A stretch of DNA of 32,754 bases, taken from an uncultured Granulosicoccaceae bacterium (GTDB lineage Bacteria; Pseudomonadota; Gammaproteobacteria; Granulosicoccales; Granulosicoccaceae). The notes beneath the pieces were generated by a model. It made no database searches. It saw nothing but the letters and a program-made list of their open reading frames with translations, and was not told where the DNA came from. Positions 25,418 to 32,754 of the stretch are shown here, one piece after another. A program made the position numbers and the translations under genes. Location of the stretch: NCBI GenBank assembly GCA_937958675.1, contig CALGND010000001.1, positions 1-32,754 of the forward strand, in the 5' to 3' direction. Within the stretch, counting starts at the first letter, position 1; every line of letters starts with the position of its first letter.

Positions 25418-25495
25418 TACTAATCTACTACTACAGTAGTGCTCAAAAACTAATAGTAGGTATACTATCTCAACATTTTTTTGGCAGTGATATCC

Positions 25496-25720
25496 ATGGG
25501 ACAAGGGCTTAGCAGCAAAGGCGCATCGCTCGCCTCCACCAGCGATGTCATGATGGTGCAAGAATCCTTAAAAGTGCTGGGTCTGTATAGTGGTCAGATA
25601 GACGGATACGCTGGTAGCGAAACGTACCGAGCAGTACGCCAGTATAAAAAGCAACGGCATATGGCCCCAAGCAATGCCTTAACGCAGGATTTTATCGATC
25701 ACTTGCGTGACGCAACCTAG
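25496..25720 (+). CDS. Small peptidoglycan-binding-domain-like protein
   Basis: A 74-residue protein consisting essentially of one PG_binding_1-type three-helix repeat: VMMVQESLKVLGLYSGQIDG, then YAGSETYRAVRQYKKQRHM, then SNALTQDFIDHLRDA. The LGLYSGQIDGxxGxxTxxAVRxYK pattern is characteristic of the family. There is no signal peptide, so it either stays in the cytoplasm or is exported by an unrecognised route. Unlike most members it is not attached to a hydrolase. In-frame GTG 25487 and TTG 25481 are alternative starts; none has a clear SD. Two short AT-rich hairpins lie just upstream (25425-25468). The gene appears isolated. Confidence 0.7.
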   Translation: MGQGLSSKGASLASTSDVMMVQESLKVLGLYSGQIDGYAGSETYRAVRQYKKQRHMAPSNALTQDFIDHLRDAT

Positions 25721-25747
25721 CCAGCCCCGTGTGTCAGCTTGTCGCGA

Positions 25748-26563
25748 CTAACTGCAACACATCTCTAAACTTTCCAGTACCAGCTGCGACGCCTCTAGCT
25801 GCGGCAAATGCCCCACGCCAGGCAATGCCTTAAACGAAGCTTCTGGAATAAACCCATGGAGCTGTTTACCTCGCTCGATTGGTATCCAAGGATCTTCCTC
25901 ACCCCATAGGATATTCACCTTGCACCTCATGTCTTTGTATAGAGGCTCAAGCACTTGCGTGTATGTCTCATCAGCCTGAGCAAACTGTCGATAAAAGCTC
26001 TGGCTACCCTCCTCTGTTAACCACGGTGCTAGCAGTTGTCTCATGTCAGTGTCCGTAATTGGATTAATCAGTGCGCCTCTGATATAAGCCTCCACTATCG
26101 CTTGATGAATATGTGCTGGCAACCCCAAAAACGCCTCAACATACTTACCAACGTGATCAAAAAATGCCGAGCCCCACGGCCGCATCGCAACAACGTTCAT
26201 TAATATCAAGCGTTCGTAGTCGCAACCGTGCAATAAATGAGCGCGAAGCGTAGTAGCACCACCAAAATCATGGGCAACTACTATTGGGTTCTTAAGCGCC
26301 CAGTGTTCAAGCATTTCGGAAAATACCCGGCCTTGAATATCCAGGGAGGTTCGTTGCTCGGGATATTTGTTCGATTGGCCATACCCCGGCATGTCGTACC
26401 AGAACACTTGATACTTTTTAGATAGCGTGGGGATTAAACGATGCCACGAAAAGGATGACCATGGCCAACCGTGCGCAAGCACGATGGGCTGCCCTTCCCC
26501 TACATTGCCCGCGGCAACATATCCTGCACTAGTGTCAACCTTATCGTTTAACTGCCAGCTCAT
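25748..26563 (-). CDS. Alpha/beta hydrolase, dehalogenase/epoxide-hydrolase-like
   Basis: A 271-residue cytoplasmic alpha/beta hydrolase. It has the oxyanion-hole strand VLAHGWPWSSFSWHRL, nucleophile elbow VVAHDFGGATT with Asp99, acid Asp224 in ILWGEEDPWIP, and His252 in GVGHLPQLE. An aspartate nucleophile is the mark of haloalkane/haloacetate dehalogenases and soluble epoxide hydrolases rather than esterases. PGYGQSNKY and the helical cap (about 130-195) fit that group. The substrate cannot be read from sequence. Its ATG overlaps the stop of the preceding padR gene (ATGA), so the pair is probably co-translated, and the PadR regulator likely controls it. There is no signal peptide. Confidence 0.85.
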   Translation of the reverse strand: MSWQLNDKVDTSAGYVAAGNVGEGQPIVLAHGWPWSSFSWHRLIPTLSKKYQVFWYDMPGYGQSNKYPEQRTSLDIQGRVFSEMLEHWALKNPIVVAHDFGGATTLRAHLLHGCDYERLILMNVVAMRPWGSAFFDHVGKYVEAFLGLPAHIHQAIVEAYIRGALINPITDTDMRQLLAPWLTEEGSQSFYRQFAQADETYTQVLEPLYKDMRCKVNILWGEEDPWIPIERGKQLHGFIPEASFKALPGVGHLPQLEASQLVLESLEMCCS

Positions 26564-27108
26564 TGGAATGCCTTGTTCATCAATGTCTCAACTTCATCTA
26601 ACCAAGCAAGGTGAGCATCGACACTCAATATACCTTTGCGTAGTGCTGCGTAAATCATCACTTGATCATCAGGTAGTGATTTAAGTTGGGTAGGCGAATA
26701 ATATTGTTGCTCTATCACACGGTAGGTAGCTTGCATTTCAGTGCTGCGCTGCCTGTTTGCCTGCAACTCACGCTGCATTTGATCAGTGTTATCGCTGTTT
26801 GCATTCATCAATTTAACTAGCAGCAGATCTTTTGTTTTGCCAGCCTTTAATGGATTCTCTAACCAATCATGCAATGCCGTTTTTCCGGTACCGCTCAAGC
26901 TGTAGATCTTCTTATCCGGTTTGTCGTCTTGTTTGATTTGCTTGAAATTGACTAGCTTTGCATCCGACAAAGCACTCAGCTCACGATAAACCTGCTGATG
27001 GCTGGCATTCCAGAAATACCCAACCGCCGAATCAAATGAGCGCACCAGATCATAACCAGTGCGAGATTCGCGCTCTAGCAGCGTTAATAGGACATACTTC
27101 AGGCTCAT
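26560..27108 (-). CDS. PadR-family transcriptional regulator
   Basis: A 182-residue repressor-type protein. The N-terminal winged helix (1-75) shows the PadR pattern LKYVLLTLLERESRTGYDLV, FDSAVGYFWNASHQQVYREL and KIYSLSGTGKTALHDWL. The C-terminal helical dimerisation domain (about 85-180) includes LLVKLMNANSDNTDQMQREL. PadR proteins usually repress neighbouring genes until an aromatic or other hydrophobic ligand binds. The ATG at 27108 matches the usual family N-terminus MSLKYVLL; the frame stays open upstream but reads through the operator region. It is the first gene of a two-gene unit with the dehalogenase-like hydrolase and divergent from a membrane protein gene. The operator at 27116-27156 lies 8 bp upstream of its start. 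Confidence 0.9.
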   Translation of the reverse strand: MSLKYVLLTLLERESRTGYDLVRSFDSAVGYFWNASHQQVYRELSALSDAKLVNFKQIKQDDKPDKKIYSLSGTGKTALHDWLENPLKAGKTKDLLLVKLMNANSDNTDQMQRELQANRQRSTEMQATYRVIEQQYYSPTQLKSLPDDQVMIYAALRKGILSVDAHLAWLDEVETLMNKAFQ

Positions 27109-27115
27109 ATGAACA

Positions 27116-27156
27116 TTGTTGCATAAAAATAAATTCACTGCTATATTATGCAACAA
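27116..27156. promoter_or_regulatory. Putative PadR operator with divergent promoters
   Basis: TTGTTGCATAA (27116-27126) and TTATGCAACAA (27146-27156) form a perfect 11-bp inverted repeat with a 19-bp spacer. A third partial copy, TGCATAA, lies at 27160-27166. On the plus strand TTGCAT (27119-27124), a 17-bp spacer and TATATT (27142-27147) make a credible sigma-70 promoter for the membrane protein gene, embedded in the repeat. A weaker mirror promoter (TTGCAT, 16 bp, TATTTT) faces padR. Binding here would block both. Confidence 0.65.
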
Positions 27157-27176
27157 GGTGCATAAAGGAAGAGAAT

Positions 27177-27812
27177 ATGATCAAAATACTTGTAGGACTG
27201 CATGTATTAATGGGTTCAATCGCCGTAGCAGGAATGATCACCGCCTGGGCCACGAAAAAGGGTGCTTTGTGGCACCGCAGAGGTGGCAAAGCCTACGTTG
27301 TCGGCATGGCTGGGGCCCTGTTGCTTGCGTTTATCGTTTCAGTAGCAACAAGCAATGTATTCCTGTTTTTCGTCGGCTTGTTTAGTGCCTACTTTGTTTA
27401 CACCGGCTATCGTTTAGCCGTCGCTCGAGACAGCGTTCGTAATCACTCGGATAAAAGCGTATCCATCCTTATGATGGTAATCGGCTTAGCGATGTTCGCA
27501 TTCAGCGCGTACATCTACAGTAGTGATAGTTCAATGGCCATTATTCTTATCGTGTTCGGTATTATCGGTATTGGCCAGGGATATAACGATTTTCGACGCG
27601 GCGATAAATGGCCTACAGGCAAAGAGCGTATCGCATTGCATTTAAATAGAATGGGAGGTGCCAGTATTGCCACGATCACAGCAGTGTTTGTTGTTAACGT
27701 GCAGACTAATCCAGCATGGATCGCATGGCTACTGCCAGGCGTTGTAGGATCATTCGTAATAAATTACTGGACCAAAAGAACGCTCGCTCCAACGTCTAAA
27801 GAGGGTACATGA
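27177..27812 (+). CDS. Multi-pass membrane protein, DUF2306-like
   Basis: A 211-residue integral membrane protein with about seven hydrophobic segments. The N-terminus IKILVGLHVLMGSIAVAGMI, followed by ATKKGALWHRRGGKAYVVGM, resembles DUF2306-type membrane proteins, where a conserved HRxxG loop links helices 1 and 2. The body of segments FLFFVGLFSAYFVYTGYRLAV, the later VSILMMVIGLAMFAFSAYIY, and IILIVFGIIGIGQGYNDFRR is followed by His in ALHLNRMGGASIATITA. Function is unknown. The ATG at 27177 has AGGAAG about 6 nt upstream. It is divergent from the PadR/hydrolase pair and probably under the same operator, so it may export or handle the compound that PadR senses. Confidence 0.78.
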   Translation: MIKILVGLHVLMGSIAVAGMITAWATKKGALWHRRGGKAYVVGMAGALLLAFIVSVATSNVFLFFVGLFSAYFVYTGYRLAVARDSVRNHSDKSVSILMMVIGLAMFAFSAYIYSSDSSMAIILIVFGIIGIGQGYNDFRRGDKWPTGKERIALHLNRMGGASIATITAVFVVNVQTNPAWIAWLLPGVVGSFVINYWTKRTLAPTSKEGT

Positions 27813-27832
27813 CGTGATTTGACACTGGGCGT

Positions 27833-27862
27833 GTTTGCATCCCTTAATCAAGGGATGTAAAC
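27833..27862. repeat. Hairpin between membrane protein gene and ABC operon
   Basis: A 13-bp stem, perfect except for one G-T pair, is formed by GTTTGCATCCCTT and AAGGGATGTAAAC around a 4-nt AATC loop. It begins 21 bp after the upstream stop. No T-run follows on either strand, so it may be a weak terminator, an mRNA 3'-end stabiliser or a leader element for the ABC operon. Confidence 0.6.
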
Positions 27863-27972
27863 AATGGCAGGCCCCTCTAAGGGAAGTTTTCGCATTGACG
27901 CGCTCATCCTAGTTACACTATTGAGCACACCAGTCACGGAACCATCAAACCTGTGCACACTCTGAACACCCT

Positions 27973-28641
27973 ATGATTGCCCTTAACAATGTCCACCTCG
28001 CCTACAACGCTGCAGGCCGCACGATACCTGTCCTATCGGGCGCGTCTCTCGACGTAGCTCAAGGCGAAAGCGTTGCCATAATCGGCCCCTCCGGCTCCGG
28101 TAAAACGTCCTTACTTCTGGTGCTCACCGGCTTAGAAACACCTGATAGCGGAACAGTCGTATTCGACGGCCTTGAGTTGCACGACCAATCCAACGATGCC
28201 CGAGCAGATCTACGCCGCGACAAAATTGGCATAGTGTTTCAGAACTTTCACCTTATACCCAGCCTCACCGCGCGCGAAAACGTCGCCCTGCCATTGGACA
28301 TAGCCGCAGCGGAAAACGCTCGGCAACGCGCCGCCGAATTATTGGAGCGTGTTGGTCTTGAGCATCGAATGGATCACTACCCAAACGCGATGTCCGGCGG
28401 CGAACGTCAGCGCGTAGCACTTGCTCGAGCCTTAATTCATCAACCCACATTGATGGTGGCTGACGAGCCAACCGGTAATCTGGATAACCAGACCGGTGAT
28501 GCAGTAGCTAACTTGTTGTTTGAACTTAACCAAGAAAACGATGCAACGCTCATCTTGGTTACACACGATCCTGCACTTGCTGCTCGCTGTCAGCGCCAAG
28601 TGCGTTTGCACGAAGGGCAACTACAGCCGGTGGACGCATAA
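27973..28641 (+). CDS. LolD/YbbA-type ABC transporter ATPase
   Basis: A 222-residue ATP-binding subunit of the MacB/LolD/YbbA family. It has Walker A GPSGSGKT (38-45), Q-loop in GIVFQNFHLIPSLTARENV, ABC signature MSGGERQRVALARAL, Walker B LMVADEPTGNLD and switch His in ILVTHD. All catalytic elements are intact. This family drives mechanotransmission across the inner membrane rather than classic transport, for example lipoprotein release or toxin extrusion. It sits 15 nt before a YbbP-like permease gene, the usual partner. No SD is clear before the ATG. Unlike E. coli ybbA it is not next to tesA. Confidence 0.93.
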   Translation: MIALNNVHLAYNAAGRTIPVLSGASLDVAQGESVAIIGPSGSGKTSLLLVLTGLETPDSGTVVFDGLELHDQSNDARADLRRDKIGIVFQNFHLIPSLTARENVALPLDIAAAENARQRAAELLERVGLEHRMDHYPNAMSGGERQRVALARALIHQPTLMVADEPTGNLDNQTGDAVANLLFELNQENDATLILVTHDPALAARCQRQVRLHEGQLQPVDA

Positions 28642-28656
28642 TGGAATCTTCTTAGT

Positions 28657-31236
28657 ATGCTCCGGTTCCTTATAAGAGACTTGATTGGACATCGAGCGTC
28701 ACGCCCACTGCATCTGCTCGCCATCAGTTTGTTTCTGGGCGTGTTGTTGATCTCCGCCTGTACAGGCTTGTTGGCACTGGTGCGCGATGGAATAGCCAGC
28801 GAAGAACGCCAGTTGTTCGGGGGCGATGTAGAGCTTGATGTACGGGAACCATTGGATACCGATGCGCTCGAGTGGATCGACGCACGTGGCACTGTATCTC
28901 GCCTTATAGAATTTCGCACTATGCTAGGCACCGATAACGATGAGTTCACCGTCATTGAATTGCAGAGTGTCGATGAGCACTATCCACTGTATGGAGACGT
29001 AAGCTTTGAGCCTGCTATGACGCTCATAGAGGCCACCGATAATTTGGGTGCAGCCATCGACCCAGCCTTGGCTTTTGACCTAGGTTTAAAAGTTGGAGAT
29101 ACGGTCACTATCGGCAATACCAACATAACAGTGCGCACGGTTATTCAAGGTCAGCCCGATCGCGCGCTCAGTGCAGACGTGCGTGGACCACCCGTTTTGG
29201 TCTCTGAGCAAACCCTTGATGCAACCGGCTTGATCGTTCCCACCAGTCGGGTGGAGTACGAGTACCGCGTGCGCCTAGAAGACTCAAACACTAATCCTGA
29301 AAACGGCGTGTTTGGTGATACGACCCGTTTTCTCAATGATTGGCGGGCGGCCTTCCCGCAACATACCGCTGAGCTCAACACAGTCGAAGAACGCAATGAC
29401 CGGGTGTCGACGCGATTAAATGAAGTGGCTGCAGTGTTGTTGCTGATCGCAGTAGCAACCTTACTGGTGGGCGGATTGGGCGTAGCCAATGGCGTTGCGG
29501 CCTGGATGCATTCACGTCGTGCAGACCTTGCTACCTTGTCCGCTATAGGAGCAAAGGATCGTTGGCGCGCGAACATTATGGTCACCGAAATCCTCATTGT
29601 CTCCTTGTTGAGTAGCGCTGTAGCGGCGCTACTTGGCGCCGCAATCGCATTCCTTGTATCGAGAAGCCTTGCAGGCGGGCTACCGATTGCAACGTCGCCT
29701 GCGTTACTTTTTTGGCCAACGCTTGTGTCAATGGCCTTCGGCACATTAGCAGCGCTAGCATTTGCAGCACCCAACCTTGCACGAAGCCTTGCAACATCGC
29801 CTGCAAAACTGTTGCGCGGTGACACTGAAACCGATATCAGGTCGCCGTTGTCGTTACATGCAAAAATTCTTTGCGCAACACTTGCGATAATGGCGGCACT
29901 GGCACTCATCGCGCTGGTGCCAGACAGAGTCATCGGCATAGGTTTTGTTGTTGCGATGGTTTTACTTTACGCAGCGCTTTCTGGCTTGGTCGTTGCCATT
30001 CGGCGCTTCGCTCGGCGCTTAGTGCAATCAGGCAAGCTAGATAAATACTTTGCCGCACGTCGTGCATTGGCAGGCATGGATCAACCCGGCTCTCCATTGC
30101 GACCGCTATTATTGTCGCTAGGCATTGCAAGCACTTTACTGGTTGCAGCTACCATCGTGATTGTTGCGATGGTGCGGCTGCTCGATAGTACGGTGCCCTC
30201 GCGCGCGCCAAGCCTTGCGTTCTATGATATTCAAAAAGCAGATATCGAGGCGTTCCAGAATACAGCGTCCAACGCACCGGGGGTGACAGATGTGCAAACT
30301 GTACCGTTGGTCTTAGGCAGATTAACTCAGGTTAATGGTGAATTACTTGCCTCTCGAGATGATGCTAGTGAAGCTCTGGAAGCCAATGATGAACATAAGC
30401 TCAGTTATCGCGCTGAACGTGTCGACAACATTCGGGCAACCTCTGGAAAGTTGTGGCAACGTGACTACCAGGGGCCACCGCTGGTTGCCATGGAAGATCG
30501 CGAAGCCAGTCAAATTGGCGTGAAGGTCGGCGACACATTAATGTTTTCAATATTGGGTGAAAACCTGGAAGCCGAACTGGTGGCAATTTATGCGCAGGGA
30601 AATTTTGAAACAAGATTCTGGTTTGAAGCGGTTTTTAGCCCGGGTGTATTGGACGAATTCATAACGCGTTATGTCGGCATTGCTTTTCAGGATGCTACGG
30701 CACTGAATGCTAAGCAGCCTACTAAAGGCAACGATACACCGATAGACATAGTTGCAGCCAATGCGATTTCAAGCGAATACCCGGCGGTTGTTACCATTCG
30801 CACCGCTCGTGGTCTACTAGCTGCCAAACGTATCCTCAATGCGGCTGCACTGGCTGTATCAGTCGTAGCGTTAACAAGTTTGCTGGCAAGCTTATTGGTG
30901 CTCGCAAGCGTCGTTGCAGCGAACCGGCAAAGACAACTGCAGGAAGCAGCAATTCTTCATGCCATTGGCAGTCGTCATCGCAGCCTAATGCACGCATTGG
31001 GCATTGAGTATTTGTTGCTAGGGGCTGTGGTAGCAGTATTTGCCAGTATCGTCGGTGGAGTGCTGGGCACGCTGGTAGCGGTGGCTTGGCTCGAATTACC
31101 AGTCGGGCCAATCACTTGGTTGAGCGGGGCTGTGGTTGCCGTTGGGATTGCCGGCTTGTGTTTAACAGCGGGTGCGATCTGGGTAGCGCGCTCCTTGTCG
31201 GCGTCACCTGCCAGCTTGCTGCGTGACGTGGCTTGA
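28657..31236 (+). CDS. YbbP-like ABC transporter permease with two FtsX domains
   Basis: An 859-residue inner-membrane permease. TM1 lies at about 18-42. A periplasmic MacB-PCD-like domain follows (about 45-250). The first FtsX core (about 255-380, NEVAAVLLLIAVATLLVGGL and LATLSAIGAKDRWR) is followed by further helices to about 510, a second large periplasmic domain (about 515-725), and a second FtsX core at the C-terminus (VALTSLLASLLVLASVVAAN, then LQEAAILHAIGSRHRSLMHA). Ten TM helices and the duplicated layout match YbbP and the lipid/lipoprotein-handling type VII ABC group. It should act with the ATPase encoded just upstream. The cargo is unknown. Its stop is 5 nt from that of the convergent FkbM gene. 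Confidence 0.92.
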   Translation: MLRFLIRDLIGHRASRPLHLLAISLFLGVLLISACTGLLALVRDGIASEERQLFGGDVELDVREPLDTDALEWIDARGTVSRLIEFRTMLGTDNDEFTVIELQSVDEHYPLYGDVSFEPAMTLIEATDNLGAAIDPALAFDLGLKVGDTVTIGNTNITVRTVIQGQPDRALSADVRGPPVLVSEQTLDATGLIVPTSRVEYEYRVRLEDSNTNPENGVFGDTTRFLNDWRAAFPQHTAELNTVEERNDRVSTRLNEVAAVLLLIAVATLLVGGLGVANGVAAWMHSRRADLATLSAIGAKDRWRANIMVTEILIVSLLSSAVAALLGAAIAFLVSRSLAGGLPIATSPALLFWPTLVSMAFGTLAALAFAAPNLARSLATSPAKLLRGDTETDIRSPLSLHAKILCATLAIMAALALIALVPDRVIGIGFVVAMVLLYAALSGLVVAIRRFARRLVQSGKLDKYFAARRALAGMDQPGSPLRPLLLSLGIASTLLVAATIVIVAMVRLLDSTVPSRAPSLAFYDIQKADIEAFQNTASNAPGVTDVQTVPLVLGRLTQVNGELLASRDDASEALEANDEHKLSYRAERVDNIRATSGKLWQRDYQGPPLVAMEDREASQIGVKVGDTLMFSILGENLEAELVAIYAQGNFETRFWFEAVFSPGVLDEFITRYVGIAFQDATALNAKQPTKGNDTPIDIVAANAISSEYPAVVTIRTARGLLAAKRILNAAALAVSVVALTSLLASLLVLASVVAANRQRQLQEAAILHAIGSRHRSLMHALGIEYLLLGAVVAVFASIVGGVLGTLVAVAWLELPVGPITWLSGAVVAVGIAGLCLTAGAIWVARSLSASPASLLRDVA

Positions 31237-31241
31237 GGCAA

Positions 31242-31982
31242 CTAGGCTCGTTGGCTAAGTGCCAAAAAGTTAGTGGTGCGAAAGCACTCATCTCGCTCTC
31301 GGTACTTTTTTATCTTCGCCAGACCAAATGGCGTAATTCGAAATAAGGAAAATTCACGCTCGAGAAAGTAATACCAGAAATCTTGATAGTAAGTACGGGT
31401 ATCAATGTTCGACCCACCAAATTCAAATTGCACAACACGAGTGGACGCCAAGGCATCACTTGCCCCTGCAAACGCATCCATCTCATGTCCCTCTATATCC
31501 AACTTCAATATATCTATTGGCGCACTGTTGAGTTTGTCTTTCCAGTAATCATCAAACCGAAGCGTGGTAATCGTTTCAGTCACCTCGAAATCACGGCCAA
31601 AGTGCGCTAGATTTCGTTTAGTTAGGCTGCCCAAGCCAGAGCCAGGTTTATCTGAATGCAGTGTGAACTCCCCCGCCTCTTTAGATACAGCAAATGGTTC
31701 TACCGTTATTCGATCATGATCATTAAATCGTTTGCTTAAAACATCAATATTAGTTTGCGAAGGCTCAAAACAAATAACGTCTGAATCTGGAAACACCTGA
31801 TGTAGGCGCGCAGAGTAATCGCCAATATTGCCACCAATATCAACGCACAACTTTGGTTGATGGCCGTTCAGCAGCTTGACGATGGAACTGATTTCTGCAG
31901 AAATAGTGCTCGAGCCATATCCCTTACCTTGAAGCTTAGCAAGCTTCTTCTCCATCAAACCAAGTAGGTCATATAAGGCCAT
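31242..31982 (-). CDS. FkbM-family methyltransferase
   Basis: A 246-residue class I methyltransferase. The SAM-binding loop is CVDIGGNIGDYSARL, followed by the acidic strand VICFEPSQTN, the family motif ILKLDIEGHEMDAF, and VVQFEFGG. FkbM enzymes O-methylate sugars, polyketides or other small molecules, and in Gram-negative bacteria often decorate polysaccharides. The N-terminal 40 residues are helical and unusual in length for the core fold. No SD is evident before the ATG at 31982. No glycosyltransferase or polyketide gene is nearby, so the acceptor is unknown. It is convergent with the YbbP-like permease gene. Confidence 0.9.
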   Translation of the reverse strand: MALYDLLGLMEKKLAKLQGKGYGSSTISAEISSIVKLLNGHQPKLCVDIGGNIGDYSARLHQVFPDSDVICFEPSQTNIDVLSKRFNDHDRITVEPFAVSKEAGEFTLHSDKPGSGLGSLTKRNLAHFGRDFEVTETITTLRFDDYWKDKLNSAPIDILKLDIEGHEMDAFAGASDALASTRVVQFEFGGSNIDTRTYYQDFWYYFLEREFSLFRITPFGLAKIKKYRERDECFRTTNFLALSQRA

Positions 31983-32278
31983 CGTTTACTGTTTCGCTTA
32001 TTATTTAATAGTTAGACTATTCAGTAGTTTAGTGCGTGAATCCGATTTAGTCTTTTGCTTATCGATGACCTCGCAGATCTAGATCACACCAATACCCCGC
32101 CAGCCTCTCCCCAATGATTCTTTTCAACATTAGTAAGACCGACAATAGGAGATTGTGGCACACAGGGCCTGACTATTCAGCACACCATGCCCATATAAAG
32201 CCTGCGGATGATTAACTATATCAACATGTGGTAACTTAATGATCAGTCTAAGTTACGCTCATACGCTACAGGAATGAA
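31983..32278. other. Divergent intergenic region
   Basis: These 296 bp lie between FkbM (minus) and the lipoprotein gene (plus). A 10-bp direct repeat GACTATTCAG occurs near 32014 and again near 32171. I see no convincing promoter pair, hairpin, small ORF or RNA gene. Confidence 0.5.
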
Positions 32279-32754
32279 ATGTTAATAAGCTACTATTCGA
32301 AAACCCAAGGATCGGCTAAAAAGTGGCCAAAAATGGCTATGTCTTTGGCATTGACCTTAGCCCTCTTTGCATGCAGCAGCAGTAGCGACGTTTCAATTTC
32401 TGATACATCCACAAGCGATACTGACACAAACAACACAAATGCAAACAACACTAAATTTCCGTCTGCAGCAATCGATTCAGGTTCTGAAAGTTTGATCGTG
32501 ACAGGCTTTGACAACAGCAACTCAGAAGCCACGACACCTTGGTTATTGAACAGCTTTATTTTCAAGAACAACTCCTTGTTAGACACTATTGGGGAAGGAT
32601 CAGTAAGGATGTTTCAATATAGAGATGATTTTGAAGTTGCTACGCACGTAGATTTTTTTACAAATGATCTTGATGTGTGCGAAATTGATGACCCGGATGC
32701 GATACCCACTGGAACTGGGGGAAATAATGGAAGTGGCCCGCCTCCACTTATTAG
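32279..32754 (+). CDS. Lipoprotein of unknown function (partial)
   Basis: The frame opens at an ATG at 32279, with AGGA 5 nt upstream, and runs without a stop off the right edge; about 158 residues are visible. The signal peptide ends in the lipobox LFAC, with Cys near residue 32. It is followed by a low-complexity Ser/Thr/Asp/Asn linker (SSSSDVSISDTSTSDTDTNN), typical of surface lipoproteins. The following domain (from about 60) has AIDSGSESLIVTGFDNSNS and FIFKNNSLLDTIGEG and is not recognised. A Gly/Asn/Pro-rich stretch (GTGGNNGSGPPP) begins just before the edge, suggesting a linker to another domain. Function is unknown. Confidence 0.75.
   Translation, partial: MLISYYSKTQGSAKKWPKMAMSLALTLALFACSSSSDVSISDTSTSDTDTNNTNANNTKFPSAAIDSGSESLIVTGFDNSNSEATTPWLLNSFIFKNNSLLDTIGEGSVRMFQYRDDFEVATHVDFFTNDLDVCEIDDPDAIPTGTGGNNGSGPPPLI

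Noticed and set aside
25425..25468. Short hairpins ACTAC/GTAGT and ATAGTA/TACTAT as a terminator for the flavoprotein gene
   Set aside because: The stems are only 5-6 bp and AT-rich, and the T-run starts several bases after the second stem, too weak for a confident call.
27864..27965. Possible 33-codon ORF (MAGPSKGSFRID...) just before the ABC ATPase gene
   Set aside because: It has no SD and no recognisable sequence, and it begins right at the foot of a hairpin. It is too short to support as a gene, though a leader peptide is not excluded.
32293..32586. Minus-strand 97-codon frame at the right edge
   Set aside because: It lies opposite a plus-strand lipoprotein frame that has an SD, a lipobox and no stop to the edge. 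The minus frame shows no domain or start signal.

Overview
The window reads as a moderate-GC chromosome segment from a Gram-negative, probably marine, gammaproteobacterium. Supporting signs are a Tat-exported HiPIP ferredoxin, a PqiA/PqiB/PqiC envelope lipid-transport operon, YcaD-type MFS, NudK, DUF533 and YbcJ homologues, lipoboxes, and an outer-membrane MipA/OmpV protein with DUF3019 and RstA/RstB-like partners. No rRNA, tRNA, CRISPR array, transposase or phage gene is visible. Genus-level placement is not possible from the sequence alone.

Layout. 1-1532 (minus, cut by the left edge): a secreted protein with an SdrD-B-like domain and a Gly/Thr decapeptide repeat tract. 1701-7147 (minus): a likely operon read as divergent GspE/PilB-like ATPase, two-TM helical protein, lipoprotein fusing a solute-binding-like region to a von Willebrand A (VWA) domain, a mini-VWA-like membrane-anchored protein, and NudK. 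7337-8119 (plus): a 2-keto-4-pentenoate hydratase family gene, divergent from that operon across a perfect 11-bp inverted repeat. It converges on a YcaD-like MFS transporter (8116-9342, minus). 9443-13034 (minus): pqiA in two halves, pqiB, pqiC. 13133-14644 (minus): a second VWA lipoprotein. 14792-15088 (minus): HiPIP followed by an intrinsic terminator. 15204-17175 (minus): alpha/beta hydrolase and DUF533 protein, with a terminator-like hairpin inside the hydrolase reading frame.

17480-20844 (plus): MipA/OmpV, DUF3019, OmpR-family regulator and histidine kinase, apparently one envelope-sensing operon. 20874-22919 (minus): glutamine-dependent NAD synthetase. 23106-25417 (plus): YbcJ-like S4 protein overlapping a trimethylamine/histamine-dehydrogenase-like flavoprotein. 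25496-25720 (plus): a tiny peptidoglycan-binding-like protein. 25748-27108 (minus): PadR regulator and a dehalogenase-like alpha/beta hydrolase, divergent from a multi-pass membrane protein (27177-27812) across a symmetrical operator-like site. 27973-31236 (plus): a LolD/YbbA-like ATPase and a YbbP-like permease. 31242-31982 (minus): FkbM methyltransferase. 32279-end (plus): a truncated lipoprotein.

The least conventional part is the ATPase/two-TM/VWA-lipoprotein/mini-VWA/NudK cluster, which has no obvious textbook function. Other points worth checking are the missing standard start codon in front of the PqiA zinc ribbon, the terminator inside a coding frame, and the substrate pocket of the flavoprotein.
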